The notes under the pieces are model-generated. The model saw only the letters and a program-made list of their open reading frames with translations, was not told the origin of the DNA and did not search any database. From Alistipes sp. (GTDB taxonomy: Bacteria > Bacteroidota > Bacteroidia > Bacteroidales > Rikenellaceae), in contig JAFVRN010000003.1 in the NCBI GenBank assembly GCA_017504265.1, positions 1 through 54,045 on the forward strand: a stretch of 54,045 nt of DNA, written 5' to 3'. Of this stretch, positions 14,979 to 23,000 are shown in pieces. Made by a program: the position numbers and the translations under genes. Numbering within the stretch: the first letter of the stretch is position 1; each line of letters begins with the position of its first letter.

Positions 14979-16391
14979 TTAGCCGATATTTACGATTTGA
15001 TCTATTACATCACATAACACCTCGGGTTGCCATACGCCAAGTACGATGGCAAGAAGCAAGAGCACTGCCGCCGAGTACGATAGACGACGGTTTACGCCCG
15101 AGAGGTGCAACTCATCCTGATTGCTGTGGTAGTTAAGGCGCAGTGTGCGTGACCATATGGCATATATCACCACACACATAAGTATGAGCATTGCTGCAAG
15201 CAACCACCAGCTGCCAACGGCTATAATCTCGCCAAATATCATCACCTCCGAGATAAAGAGTGGCGAGGGTGGGAAGGCGAGTAGTACGAGTGTGCCTACG
15301 TAGAAACCGATAGCTCCCACACGGTTGATGTTGAAGTAGTTGCCTATACGGTTGATGCTGTAACTATCGTATATGTGGCGGATGATACCCACCGAGAAGA
15401 ACATCGAGTTCTTGACAAAGGTGTGACATACGACGTGGAATACTGCTGCCCACAGTGCAGCACCACCGATACCCATACCTATTGCCACGATACCCATATT
15501 CTCGACCGTAGAGTACGATAGGAACCTCTTGTAGTTATTTGTGCGTCGCAGGAACATAGCACCTACGGCTAACGAGAGTATACCAATGAGGATAAGCAGG
15601 TGACGTGCCCACTCGAATACCTCACCCGTAGAGGCGTACAATCGATAGATACGCATAATCGAGAGGAAACCTGCATTGACGAGTGCCGTCGAGATAAAGG
15701 CAGATGCCGGAGCGGGTGCTGCATAGTTGGCATCGATACCTACCGTATAGAATGGGAAGATCTCCATCTTACAGCTGTAACCTACGATAATAAGTAGGAA
15801 GGCTACCTTCAAATAGAGAGGGTTACCCTCCGCGATAACATCGGCCAACGACCCATAATCGAGCGAGCCATGCTGTGCGACGGTCGATAGTAGCAAGATG
15901 CCGAGGTAGGCCATAGCGATACCCGTAGAACATACGAAGATATACTTCCACGTAGCCTCGAGCGACTGTCTGAATTCACGGTGGTAGATGATACCTGCCG
16001 AGCAGATTGTCGTGGCTTCGAGGAATACCCATGTCATAGCGACATTATCGGAGTAGTATACACATGTTATGGCCACGCTAAGCAGCATAAGTAGGGTGTA
16101 GTAGGCCTTGTATGAGTTGGTGCTGACACCGTCGGCTTTTAGATACGACGACGAGTGGAGCAGCGAGAAGCCTAAGACAAGCGTCATAAGCAGGTGGAAG
16201 AGTACTGCAAGACCATCTGCGCGGAATATGTAGAGCAGCTGACGGTCTATATACCCATACCATAGAAGTAGTCCTATGGCTGCAACATTTACCGTAAAAA
16301 AGAGGCCGGCAATGATGTTTGTGGCACGCTCCGTGCGCACCACGAGCGGTGCAACGGCAAGTAGTAGCGATATAATCAAAAACGTTAGCAT
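14979..16391 (-). CDS. Antiporter-like membrane subunit (HyfF/NuoN-like)
   Basis: A 470-residue polytopic protein of the Mrp-antiporter-like family that forms proton channels in complex I and membrane hydrogenases. Functional charged residues are kept: the glutamate in WVFLEATTICSAGII (about residue 128), the lysine in GYSCKMEIFPFYTVG (about 208), followed by the APAPASAFIS loop, and a later lysine in CHTFVKNSMFFSVG. This suggests ion translocation could still work even though the peripheral arm looks redox-poor. It starts four bases after the HyfE-like gene and ends one base before the large subunit. Confidence 0.87.
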   Translation of the reverse strand: MLTFLIISLLLAVAPLVVRTERATNIIAGLFFTVNVAAIGLLLWYGYIDRQLLYIFRADGLAVLFHLLMTLVLGFSLLHSSSYLKADGVSTNSYKAYYTLLMLLSVAITCVYYSDNVAMTWVFLEATTICSAGIIYHREFRQSLEATWKYIFVCSTGIAMAYLGILLLSTVAQHGSLDYGSLADVIAEGNPLYLKVAFLLIIVGYSCKMEIFPFYTVGIDANYAAPAPASAFISTALVNAGFLSIMRIYRLYASTGEVFEWARHLLILIGILSLAVGAMFLRRTNNYKRFLSYSTVENMGIVAIGMGIGGAALWAAVFHVVCHTFVKNSMFFSVGIIRHIYDSYSINRIGNYFNINRVGAIGFYVGTLVLLAFPPSPLFISEVMIFGEIIAVGSWWLLAAMLILMCVVIYAIWSRTLRLNYHSNQDELHLSGVNRRLSYSAAVLLLLAIVLGVWQPEVLCDVIDQIVNIG

Positions 16392-16395
16392 GGCG

Positions 16396-17022
16396 TTAAT
16401 CTTTTATCGAGGTTAGAGCATCTGTGGCATCGGTATGCATATCATTGTCCATACGTCGTAGGAACATACCGAGGATAAGTATCGAGATGAGGATGTCGAG
16501 CATAATAGCAAGGTTGATAAGTATTGGCAACTCGACACCAATAGCCATAGAGAAGAGGAACACACCATTCTCTATAATGAGGAAGCCTACAAGATGGGCG
16601 AAGATACGCTTACGCATAACGATAAGTATCAATCCTGTGAGCAGAGCGTAGAGGGCAACACCAAAGAATATCATATCGGTACGGCTGTCGGCCATATAAT
16701 AGGTTATGGTACAGCTGGCTACAAGAGCTGCAATAGACATGGCCAATGATCCGAACTGCGAGGATGAGGCATCTATGCGGTCAATCTTGGTCTTGTGTAT
16801 AACGCGCATCAATATCGCAGGTATGACGATAGCCTTGAAGATGAATGTTTCGATGATGATGAAGGCCATCTCCACAGGGTGGAACTCGTGCATGCGGGCT
16901 ATGGCAATTCCGAAGAGCAGGATACCCTGAATGGCAAGAATGGTCGTCTGACTGCGAAAACGCTCGGCAATGGACATATATAAGAGCGTCAATATATATA
17001 GTATGATAAGCGACAGTATCAT
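16396..17022 (-). CDS. HyfE-like membrane subunit (NuoK-related)
   Basis: A 208-residue, mostly hydrophobic protein with about six predicted membrane spans. The C-terminal half resembles NuoK/MnhC, with the buried glutamate in GFLIIENGVFLFSMAIG; the N-terminal half resembles the HyfE extension, with IIETFIFKAIVIP. In Hyf and Hyc-type complexes this position carries HyfE. The gene lies six bases after the HyfC-like gene and four before the HyfF-like gene, in the same operon. Assignment rests on order, size and these two motifs. Confidence 0.8.
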   Translation of the reverse strand: MILSLIILYILTLLYMSIAERFRSQTTILAIQGILLFGIAIARMHEFHPVEMAFIIIETFIFKAIVIPAILMRVIHKTKIDRIDASSSQFGSLAMSIAALVASCTITYYMADSRTDMIFFGVALYALLTGLILIVMRKRIFAHLVGFLIIENGVFLFSMAIGVELPILINLAIMLDILISILILGMFLRRMDNDMHTDATDALTSIKD

Positions 17023-17028
17023 AGCGGA

Positions 17029-17946
17029 CTATATTTCGATGTTTTGAATTAATAAGAAGCCTATGAGAAGCACGAGTGCCGACATGGCAACGATGGTAAG
17101 TATGTATGTGATGTTGCGCGAGAGCTTGTTACGTGCTCTGAGCGACTCGACAATACCGATTGATATGCCTGTAACCAATATTGCCAACGGTGCTGCAAAC
17201 CACCAGTGGAAGCAGAAGACCACGGCAATGGCGTTGGCTGCGATAATAGAAAATATAGCATTCTTCAACCAGCCTGCAATGTGAATCATAGCCATATCTA
17301 TACCCGAGAAGTCGAGGCACATCACCTCGTGAATCATCGTCAGCTCGAGGTGTGTGCGCGGGTCATCCACAGGCACTCGTCCCGACTCGATGAACATAAT
17401 GATTACGAAGACGTAGGCGACCATAACAAGCACGATGGTAAGGTTCATATCCAGCTCCTGTGCCATGGCAAATATGTCGGCAAACGACGAGTATCCGCAG
17501 AATAGAGCAAGTGTCGCCATGGCCATCATCAATGCCGGCTCGACAAGTGCGCCATAGAGTGCCTCGCGTGCAGCACCCATACCCTCAAACGAGCTGCCTG
17601 TATCCAGCGCAGCGAGGATAAGTGCCGTGCGCGACAGCGCAAGCAGGTAGGCTACAAAGATTATATCGCCGTGGAACGACAACAGCGGTTCGAGGTCGGC
17701 AACGGGGATAAACAAAAAGGCGATAAGTGCCGCTCCGAGGTATACGCACGGAGCAATACGAAAGAGAATAGTCGTAGTGTTAGAGTACACCGCACCCTTA
17801 CGCAGTTGCAGACGCACGTTGTAGATATGCTGCAAGAAGGGAATACCCTTTCGTCCGGCAAGTAGGGCACGTGTGCGGTTGATGACACCGGTTATCGAGA
17901 GTGCCACAACAATCATCAGCAGTGTATTAAGTATCTTTATCAACAT
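17029..17946 (-). CDS. NuoH-like membrane subunit (HyfC-like)
   Basis: A 305-residue membrane protein of the NuoH/HyfC/HycD family that links the peripheral arm to the membrane arm. The cytoplasmic loops that line the quinone-like cavity in complex I are well conserved: RTALILAALDTGSSFEGMGAARE (written as two adjoining conserved runs), and ESGRVPVDDPRTHLELTMIHE. It follows the HyfB-like gene by 26 bases. In true hydrogenases these loops face the small subunit; here the partner subunits have lost their cofactor ligands. Confidence 0.87.
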   Translation of the reverse strand: MLIKILNTLLMIVVALSITGVINRTRALLAGRKGIPFLQHIYNVRLQLRKGAVYSNTTTILFRIAPCVYLGAALIAFLFIPVADLEPLLSFHGDIIFVAYLLALSRTALILAALDTGSSFEGMGAAREALYGALVEPALMMAMATLALFCGYSSFADIFAMAQELDMNLTIVLVMVAYVFVIIMFIESGRVPVDDPRTHLELTMIHEVMCLDFSGIDMAMIHIAGWLKNAIFSIIAANAIAVVFCFHWWFAAPLAILVTGISIGIVESLRARNKLSRNITYILTIVAMSALVLLIGFLLIQNIEI

Positions 17947-17972
17947 ACATTCATTTGTTTTATGGGTTTACA

Positions 17973-19958
17973 CTACAATATGTTGAGTATCGAGAGCAAC
18001 AATACGGCAACGAGGAATACCAGCGCAAAGGTGATATACTTATTGACGTGTCCCGTACGCAGGCGCATCACATACTCGTTGATGCGGTGCATAAGCACCA
18101 CCCACCAATGTCCGAGCAGCGAGTCTACCTTATCTTTATGGCGTATGCGGTAGTTATGTGTCGTAGGGAATATCTCGCCCTTATCTACCGAGCGGCCATC
18201 TACGGTATCTTTCATCAGCGACTTGGCGATATTCTCCAAACCCTCGGAATATGACTCGCCGGTATATTGCATACGTGTGTTTAGTGCTGTAAAGCCACAA
18301 CCCCACGTAGGGCCATGCTCCACGCTACGATTGCGCTGTGCGCGCTGCTTAGCCCAAAATAGTAGGCCGGTGATGATAATCACAGCCCAGCCGGCATAGC
18401 TCAGTGTGCTGAGTGTCGGTGCAAAGTGGTCGATGGCGATAGTGTGGTCTGCACCCGACACAGCCTCGGCAACTATGGTTATAGGCTTCACGGCATATTG
18501 CGGGAATAGACCGATAAAGAGAATAAAGGCGGCAGGTATTGCTATAGCACCTATACGCAAGTTGTCCACCTCGCTACATTCGGCAACGTGTGTAGAGCGT
18601 GGCGAGCCTAAGAATACCGTGCCATACAGTTTTGTGAAGGCGAGTACGACGATACCGCCTATTGCCGAGAGGGCGATGATGGCGGCTACCGAGTAGAGAA
18701 CCTCGTGGCCGTCGCTTACGCCATTAAACATTCCGATGTAGATAAGCAACTCCGATACGAAGCCGTTGAGTGGTGGCAGTGCGCAGATGGCTACCGTACC
18801 TATAAGCATAAGTATTGCGGTGATAGGCATATGTTTGGCGAGGCCTCCCATCTGATTCATCGCCGTGGTGTGCATCTTTGAGTAGATATTACCGGCACTG
18901 AAGAAGAGCATGGACTTGAATAGCGAGTGGTTCACCGTGTGTAGCAAAGCTCCGCTGATGCCACACATACCTATAAGGTTGCTACCCGCAGCATGACCCA
19001 CGGCTGCGATGCCCAAGCCGATGAGTATGACACCGATATTCTCAATACTCGAATATGCCAGCAGACGCTTAATGTCGTTCTGCATGGCTGCGAGGATAAC
19101 GCCCCATATACCCGTTATAATACCCGAAAGCAGTACGATAAGACCTATGCTGTATAGCAGTTCGGTATTGTGGTCTATGGCCTGCATAAGGCGGATTACA
19201 CCATACACGCCTGTTTTAATCATCACGCCCGACATTATAGCCGACACGTGTGATGGTGCTGCGGGGTGTGCCTCAGGCAACCAGATGTGCATGGGGAACA
19301 CACCGGCCTTCATACCAAAGCCGATGAAGAAGACCACGAACAGCGGTAGTGGCGTAGCCCACTTGAAGTAGTTTACAATGGCCGAGAAGTTTGCCGAACC
19401 GGTGTACTCATAGAGCAGAGCAAAGCCGGCGACTAAGAACATAAAGCCAATGTGCATCATCACCAGGTAGTTGAGAGCTGCACGTCGGGTCTCATGACGA
19501 TCTGCCTCAAAGAGTATGAGAATGAACGAGGCGATTGTCATCAGCTCCCAAGCAAAGAGAAACGAGAAACCTCCACTCGACATCACCACCAACATCATCG
19601 ACACAACAAGCGTGACAAGTGCCGTGTAGTGCAACGAGATATGCCAAGGAGAGTAACGTGTCAGGTAACCCTCGACATAACCCTTCGCGTAGAGTACCGT
19701 GGCTATCGATGTCAGCGATATAACTCCTAAGAAGAGTGACGATAGCTTATCGACTGCGAGATACTCCGCGCCAAATAGTGGCGTGATGATCGTTGCAAGT
19801 TCTACCGTGCCGTGAACGAAGGCCATAACAGCAAGGCTGATGGCAGCCACAGCTGCGACAGCGATTGCTCCTGTTGCCACCCACACCTTATGGCGTAGCG
19901 GTGCTGCAAATATGCAAGCAACAACCAATGCCGCAATAATTAAGGCATACAAATACAT
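17973..19958 (-). CDS. Antiporter-like membrane subunit (HyfB/NuoL-like)
   Basis: A 661-residue polytopic protein, first gene of the six-gene complex. It carries the Mrp/NuoL core: LFAWELMTIASFILILFE with the membrane glutamate (about residue 137), GFGMKAGVFPMHIWLPEAHPAAPSH with the lysine and the lateral loop (split here by a few residues), and HSLFKSMLFFSAG with the second lysine. These are the residues thought to carry protons. The long C-terminal extension (TWGCGFTALNTRMQYTG) is typical of HyfB/HycC. The rsmE gene ends 37 bases upstream with no promoter or terminator visible between them, so they may share a transcript. Confidence 0.87.
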   Translation of the reverse strand: MYLYALIIAALVVACIFAAPLRHKVWVATGAIAVAAVAAISLAVMAFVHGTVELATIITPLFGAEYLAVDKLSSLFLGVISLTSIATVLYAKGYVEGYLTRYSPWHISLHYTALVTLVVSMMLVVMSSGGFSFLFAWELMTIASFILILFEADRHETRRAALNYLVMMHIGFMFLVAGFALLYEYTGSANFSAIVNYFKWATPLPLFVVFFIGFGMKAGVFPMHIWLPEAHPAAPSHVSAIMSGVMIKTGVYGVIRLMQAIDHNTELLYSIGLIVLLSGIITGIWGVILAAMQNDIKRLLAYSSIENIGVILIGLGIAAVGHAAGSNLIGMCGISGALLHTVNHSLFKSMLFFSAGNIYSKMHTTAMNQMGGLAKHMPITAILMLIGTVAICALPPLNGFVSELLIYIGMFNGVSDGHEVLYSVAAIIALSAIGGIVVLAFTKLYGTVFLGSPRSTHVAECSEVDNLRIGAIAIPAAFILFIGLFPQYAVKPITIVAEAVSGADHTIAIDHFAPTLSTLSYAGWAVIIITGLLFWAKQRAQRNRSVEHGPTWGCGFTALNTRMQYTGESYSEGLENIAKSLMKDTVDGRSVDKGEIFPTTHNYRIRHKDKVDSLLGHWWVVLMHRINEYVMRLRTGHVNKYITFALVFLVAVLLLSILNIL

Positions 19959-19995
19959 AACAAGTAGTTATTGAATGTGTTATTAATATACAGTC

Positions 19996-20706
19996 TTATA
20001 GCGAGTTAATCGTGGAGGTAAGTACTGTTGCCACTACGGCGGCAGTCTCGGTGCGCAGTCGCTGTGTGCCTAACGATATCGCCTTAAATCCGTTTTGGAG
20101 CGCAAAGTTAATCTCTTCTGGCGAAAAATCGCCCTCCGGACCAATTAAAATTAATATATTACCCCCTTTTTTTATTACAGAGCCCAAATATTCACGACTG
20201 CCCATCGAGTCATTGCAGTGCGCTATATATTTCTGTCCGTCGAACTCCATGGCCAGCAGCTTGCGCAGCGGTGTCAGCGGATGCAGTGTGGGGTGGTATG
20301 CTTTAAGTGATTGCTTTACCGCCGAGGTTATAACCTTCTCTTCACGCTCGGGTTTTATTTGTCGACGTTCGCTATGGTCGCACTCTATCGGCCATATCTG
20401 GCTTACGCCAACCTCGGTGGCTTTTTCCAAAAACCACTCGTAGCGGTCGATATTTTTTGTGGGGGCCACGGCCATATGCAGATTGTAAGGTAGTTTGCCA
20501 TACTCCGAGTAGCTCTCGATGACCTCTACCGAGCATCGTTTCACGTTGTCATCCACCACCTTACAGCGATGCATAGTGCCACGTCCGTCGGTCAAAAACA
20601 GCTCGTCACCGATACCCATTCTCAGCACTCGTATGCAGTGTTTCGACTCCTCTTCGCAGAGAGTATGACGCGGAAGTGAAATTTCTGGGGCATAAAATAA
20701 TTGCAT
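19996..20706 (-). CDS. rsmE: 16S rRNA m3U1498 methyltransferase
   Basis: A SPOUT-fold methyltransferase of 236 residues that methylates U1498 of 16S rRNA. The C-terminal knot motifs are complete: ILIGPEGDFSPEEI and LGTQRLRTETAAVVA. The N-terminal PUA-like domain includes HCIRVLRMGIGDELFLTDG. It has its own perfect -7 promoter element, which forms a palindrome with the promoter of the divergent M3 peptidase gene. The Hyf-like operon follows 37 bases downstream on the same strand. Confidence 0.95.
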   Translation of the reverse strand: MQLFYAPEISLPRHTLCEEESKHCIRVLRMGIGDELFLTDGRGTMHRCKVVDDNVKRCSVEVIESYSEYGKLPYNLHMAVAPTKNIDRYEWFLEKATEVGVSQIWPIECDHSERRQIKPEREEKVITSAVKQSLKAYHPTLHPLTPLRKLLAMEFDGQKYIAHCNDSMGSREYLGSVIKKGGNILILIGPEGDFSPEEINFALQNGFKAISLGTQRLRTETAAVVATVLTSTINSL

Positions 20707-20721
20707 TGCTCAATAATTTTT

Positions 20722-20739
20722 TTAACTTTGCAAAGTTAA
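20722..20739. promoter_or_regulatory. Back-to-back promoters forming an 18-bp palindrome
   Basis: TTAACTTTGCAAAGTTAA (20722-20739) is a perfect palindrome made of two TAACTTTG -7 elements, one per strand (20723-20730 plus, 20738-20731 minus). The plus strand also has ATTG at 20700-20703, giving a 19-base spacer. Start sites would be about 20 bases before the M3 peptidase ATG (20756) and the rsmE ATG (20706). Polymerase probably cannot occupy both at once. Confidence 0.7.
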
Positions 20740-20755
20740 TTAAAAAATATGATAG

Positions 20756-22942
20756 ATGAAACGACTTTTTCTATTATCGTCATTAATGTTTGTTATGACA
20801 ATGAATCTTTCTTGCAGAAGTGAGGTAGTCGAGAGCAAAGGCAACCCTCTACTTGAAGAGTGGACAACGGAGTTTGGTGTGCCTCCGTTCGACCTTATAC
20901 GCGCCGAGCATTATGAGCCTGCCTTTGAGGCGGCCATGCAGATGCACGTAGATGAGATAAACGCCATTATCCGCTCGGAGGAGGAGCCTACATTCGACAA
21001 TGTGATGTTGGCGTTGGATAACGCAGGTGTACGTCTTGCCGAGATTAACCTTATCTTCGGTATGCTGTCATCGTCGGATCTCGACGACGAGATGCAGGAG
21101 GTGCAGAACCGTATTATGCCACGTTTGGAGCAACACTACAACGCTATAATGCTTAACGACTCGCTATTTCAGCGAGTTAAGGCCGTATACGATAGACGTG
21201 CGCAGTTCAATCTCGATGATGTGCAGACACGCCTCGTCGAGAAGACCTACAACGACTTCGTGCGTTCGGGTGCTTTGCTCGAAGGCGAAGCCAAGAGCCG
21301 TCTGATGGAGATCAATGCCGAGCTGACGGCACTCAACATCCGCTTTGGTAACAACCTGCTTGCCGAGAATGGCAACTTCACGATGTTACTCAACGAATCG
21401 CAGATGGAGGGACTTCCCGAGGGTGTTCGCAATCAGGCACAGGAGGCTGCTGTGGCAGCAGGCAAGAGTGGCTATCTGTTTACGCTCGACAAGCCGAGTA
21501 TGATACCATTCCTTACATACTCGCCCAACAGGGAGTTGCGTCGTCAGCTATACGATGGGTATTTGAAGCGTGGCGATAACGATAATGAGTTTGACAACAA
21601 GCAGATTATCGAGGATATGACACGCCTGCGTGTGGAGAAGGCCCACCTGCTTGGTTATAAGTCATACTCGCACTATGTCACTGCCGACCAGATGGCCGGT
21701 ACGCCGGAGGCTGTATACGAACTCCTTGACGAGATATGGGAGCCGGCATTGGAGTCGGCGAAGCGTGAACTCGAAGAGATGAAGAGTCTCTTTGCTGCCG
21801 ACCATCCCGAGCAGGTATTCGAGAGCTCGGATTGGTGGTACTATGCCGAGAAGGTACGCAAGCAGAAGTATCAGCTCGACGAGGAGGCGGTGCGTAAGTA
21901 TCTCTCGTTAGACAACGTGCGTGACGGTATGTTCTATCTGGCAAACCGCCTGTACGGCATCTCGTTCCGTCCTATCACTGCCCCACGCTATCATAAGGAT
22001 TGTTCGGTATATCAGGTGCTTGATACCGACCAGTCGCACCTTGGAGTATTGTATCTCGATCCCTATCCCCGCAAGTCGAAGAGCGGTGGTGCTTGGTGCG
22101 GATACTTCACCGAGCAACGCTACGTAGATGGTGAGCGTAAGGCTCCTGTGGTGGGTATCGTGTGCAACTTCACACCTCCTGTGGGTGACACACCATCGTT
22201 GCTTACATTCGATGAGGCGGAGACAATGTTCCACGAGTTCGGACATGCCCTGCACTTCCTTTTTGCCGATGTGCGTTACCGCAGTCTTGCTGAGGTTGAG
22301 GGTGACTTTGTGGAGCTTCCATCGCAGATTATGGAGAATTGGGCATTCGAGCCGGAGATAATGAAGGTATACGCTACGCACTATCGCTCGAAGGAGGTTA
22401 TTCCGGACTACCTTATCGAGAAGATTGCCACAGCCTCACTCTTCAATCAGGGCTTCTCTACTACCGAGCTTGCAGCAGCAGCCCTCATCGATATGGATGT
22501 ACACTCTATGGAGAACTTTACCGATATGGATGTGCGAGCCTTCGAGAGCTACAACCTCGCGACACGTCGTGGCCTTATTCCCGAGATAGCGCCACGCTAC
22601 CGCCTACCATACTTTGCACATATCTTCAATGGCGGTTATTCGTCGGGATACTACTTCTACCTTTGGGCCGAGGTTCTCGACAAGGATGCCTTTGCTGCCT
22701 TCAAGCAGAGCCGCGACCTGTGTGATAAGGATCTTGCTCGCAGCTTCCGCTACGACCTGCTCGCACAGGGTGGACAACGCCCCGGTATGGAGATGTATCG
22801 CAAGTTCCGAGGTGCCGATCCCGATAAGTTGCCTATGCTCAAGGCTCGTGGCTTGTGGAGCGAGCCTGTGATAGTGGATAGCCTTGCTACCGAGCCGTTC
22901 AATACTGCGGTAGAGGAGCTAAGCTTCGGTGATGAGCAGTAA
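20756..22942 (+). CDS. M3-family metallopeptidase lipoprotein (Dcp-like), copy 1
   Basis: A 728-residue zinc peptidase related to peptidyl-dipeptidase Dcp and oligopeptidase A. A lipoprotein signal (lipobox MNLSC, C20) places it in the periplasm or on an outer membrane leaflet. The zinc motif is FHEFGHALH around residue 497, with the downstream glutamate region VEGDFVELPSQIMENW. N-terminal NPLLEEWTTEFGVPPFDLI and C-terminal FAHIFNGGYSSGYYFYLWAEV match Dcp. It probably trims peptides from protein breakdown to dipeptides. A second homologous gene follows after 58 bases. Confidence 0.92.
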   Translation: MKRLFLLSSLMFVMTMNLSCRSEVVESKGNPLLEEWTTEFGVPPFDLIRAEHYEPAFEAAMQMHVDEINAIIRSEEEPTFDNVMLALDNAGVRLAEINLIFGMLSSSDLDDEMQEVQNRIMPRLEQHYNAIMLNDSLFQRVKAVYDRRAQFNLDDVQTRLVEKTYNDFVRSGALLEGEAKSRLMEINAELTALNIRFGNNLLAENGNFTMLLNESQMEGLPEGVRNQAQEAAVAAGKSGYLFTLDKPSMIPFLTYSPNRELRRQLYDGYLKRGDNDNEFDNKQIIEDMTRLRVEKAHLLGYKSYSHYVTADQMAGTPEAVYELLDEIWEPALESAKRELEEMKSLFAADHPEQVFESSDWWYYAEKVRKQKYQLDEEAVRKYLSLDNVRDGMFYLANRLYGISFRPITAPRYHKDCSVYQVLDTDQSHLGVLYLDPYPRKSKSGGAWCGYFTEQRYVDGERKAPVVGIVCNFTPPVGDTPSLLTFDEAETMFHEFGHALHFLFADVRYRSLAEVEGDFVELPSQIMENWAFEPEIMKVYATHYRSKEVIPDYLIEKIATASLFNQGFSTTELAAAALIDMDVHSMENFTDMDVRAFESYNLATRRGLIPEIAPRYRLPYFAHIFNGGYSSGYYFYLWAEVLDKDAFAAFKQSRDLCDKDLARSFRYDLLAQGGQRPGMEMYRKFRGADPDKLPMLKARGLWSEPVIVDSLATEPFNTAVEELSFGDEQ

Positions 22943-23000
22943 CAGTTATCCTAAACCCATAGTTCGACACAATTAATAAAGAAACCTAAATAAAATCAGT

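Noticed and set aside
12676-19958. Functional group 4 [NiFe] hydrogenase or formate hydrogenlyase
   Set aside because: The large subunit has neither CGxC nor DPCxxC, and no hydrogenase maturation or formate dehydrogenase genes are in the window.
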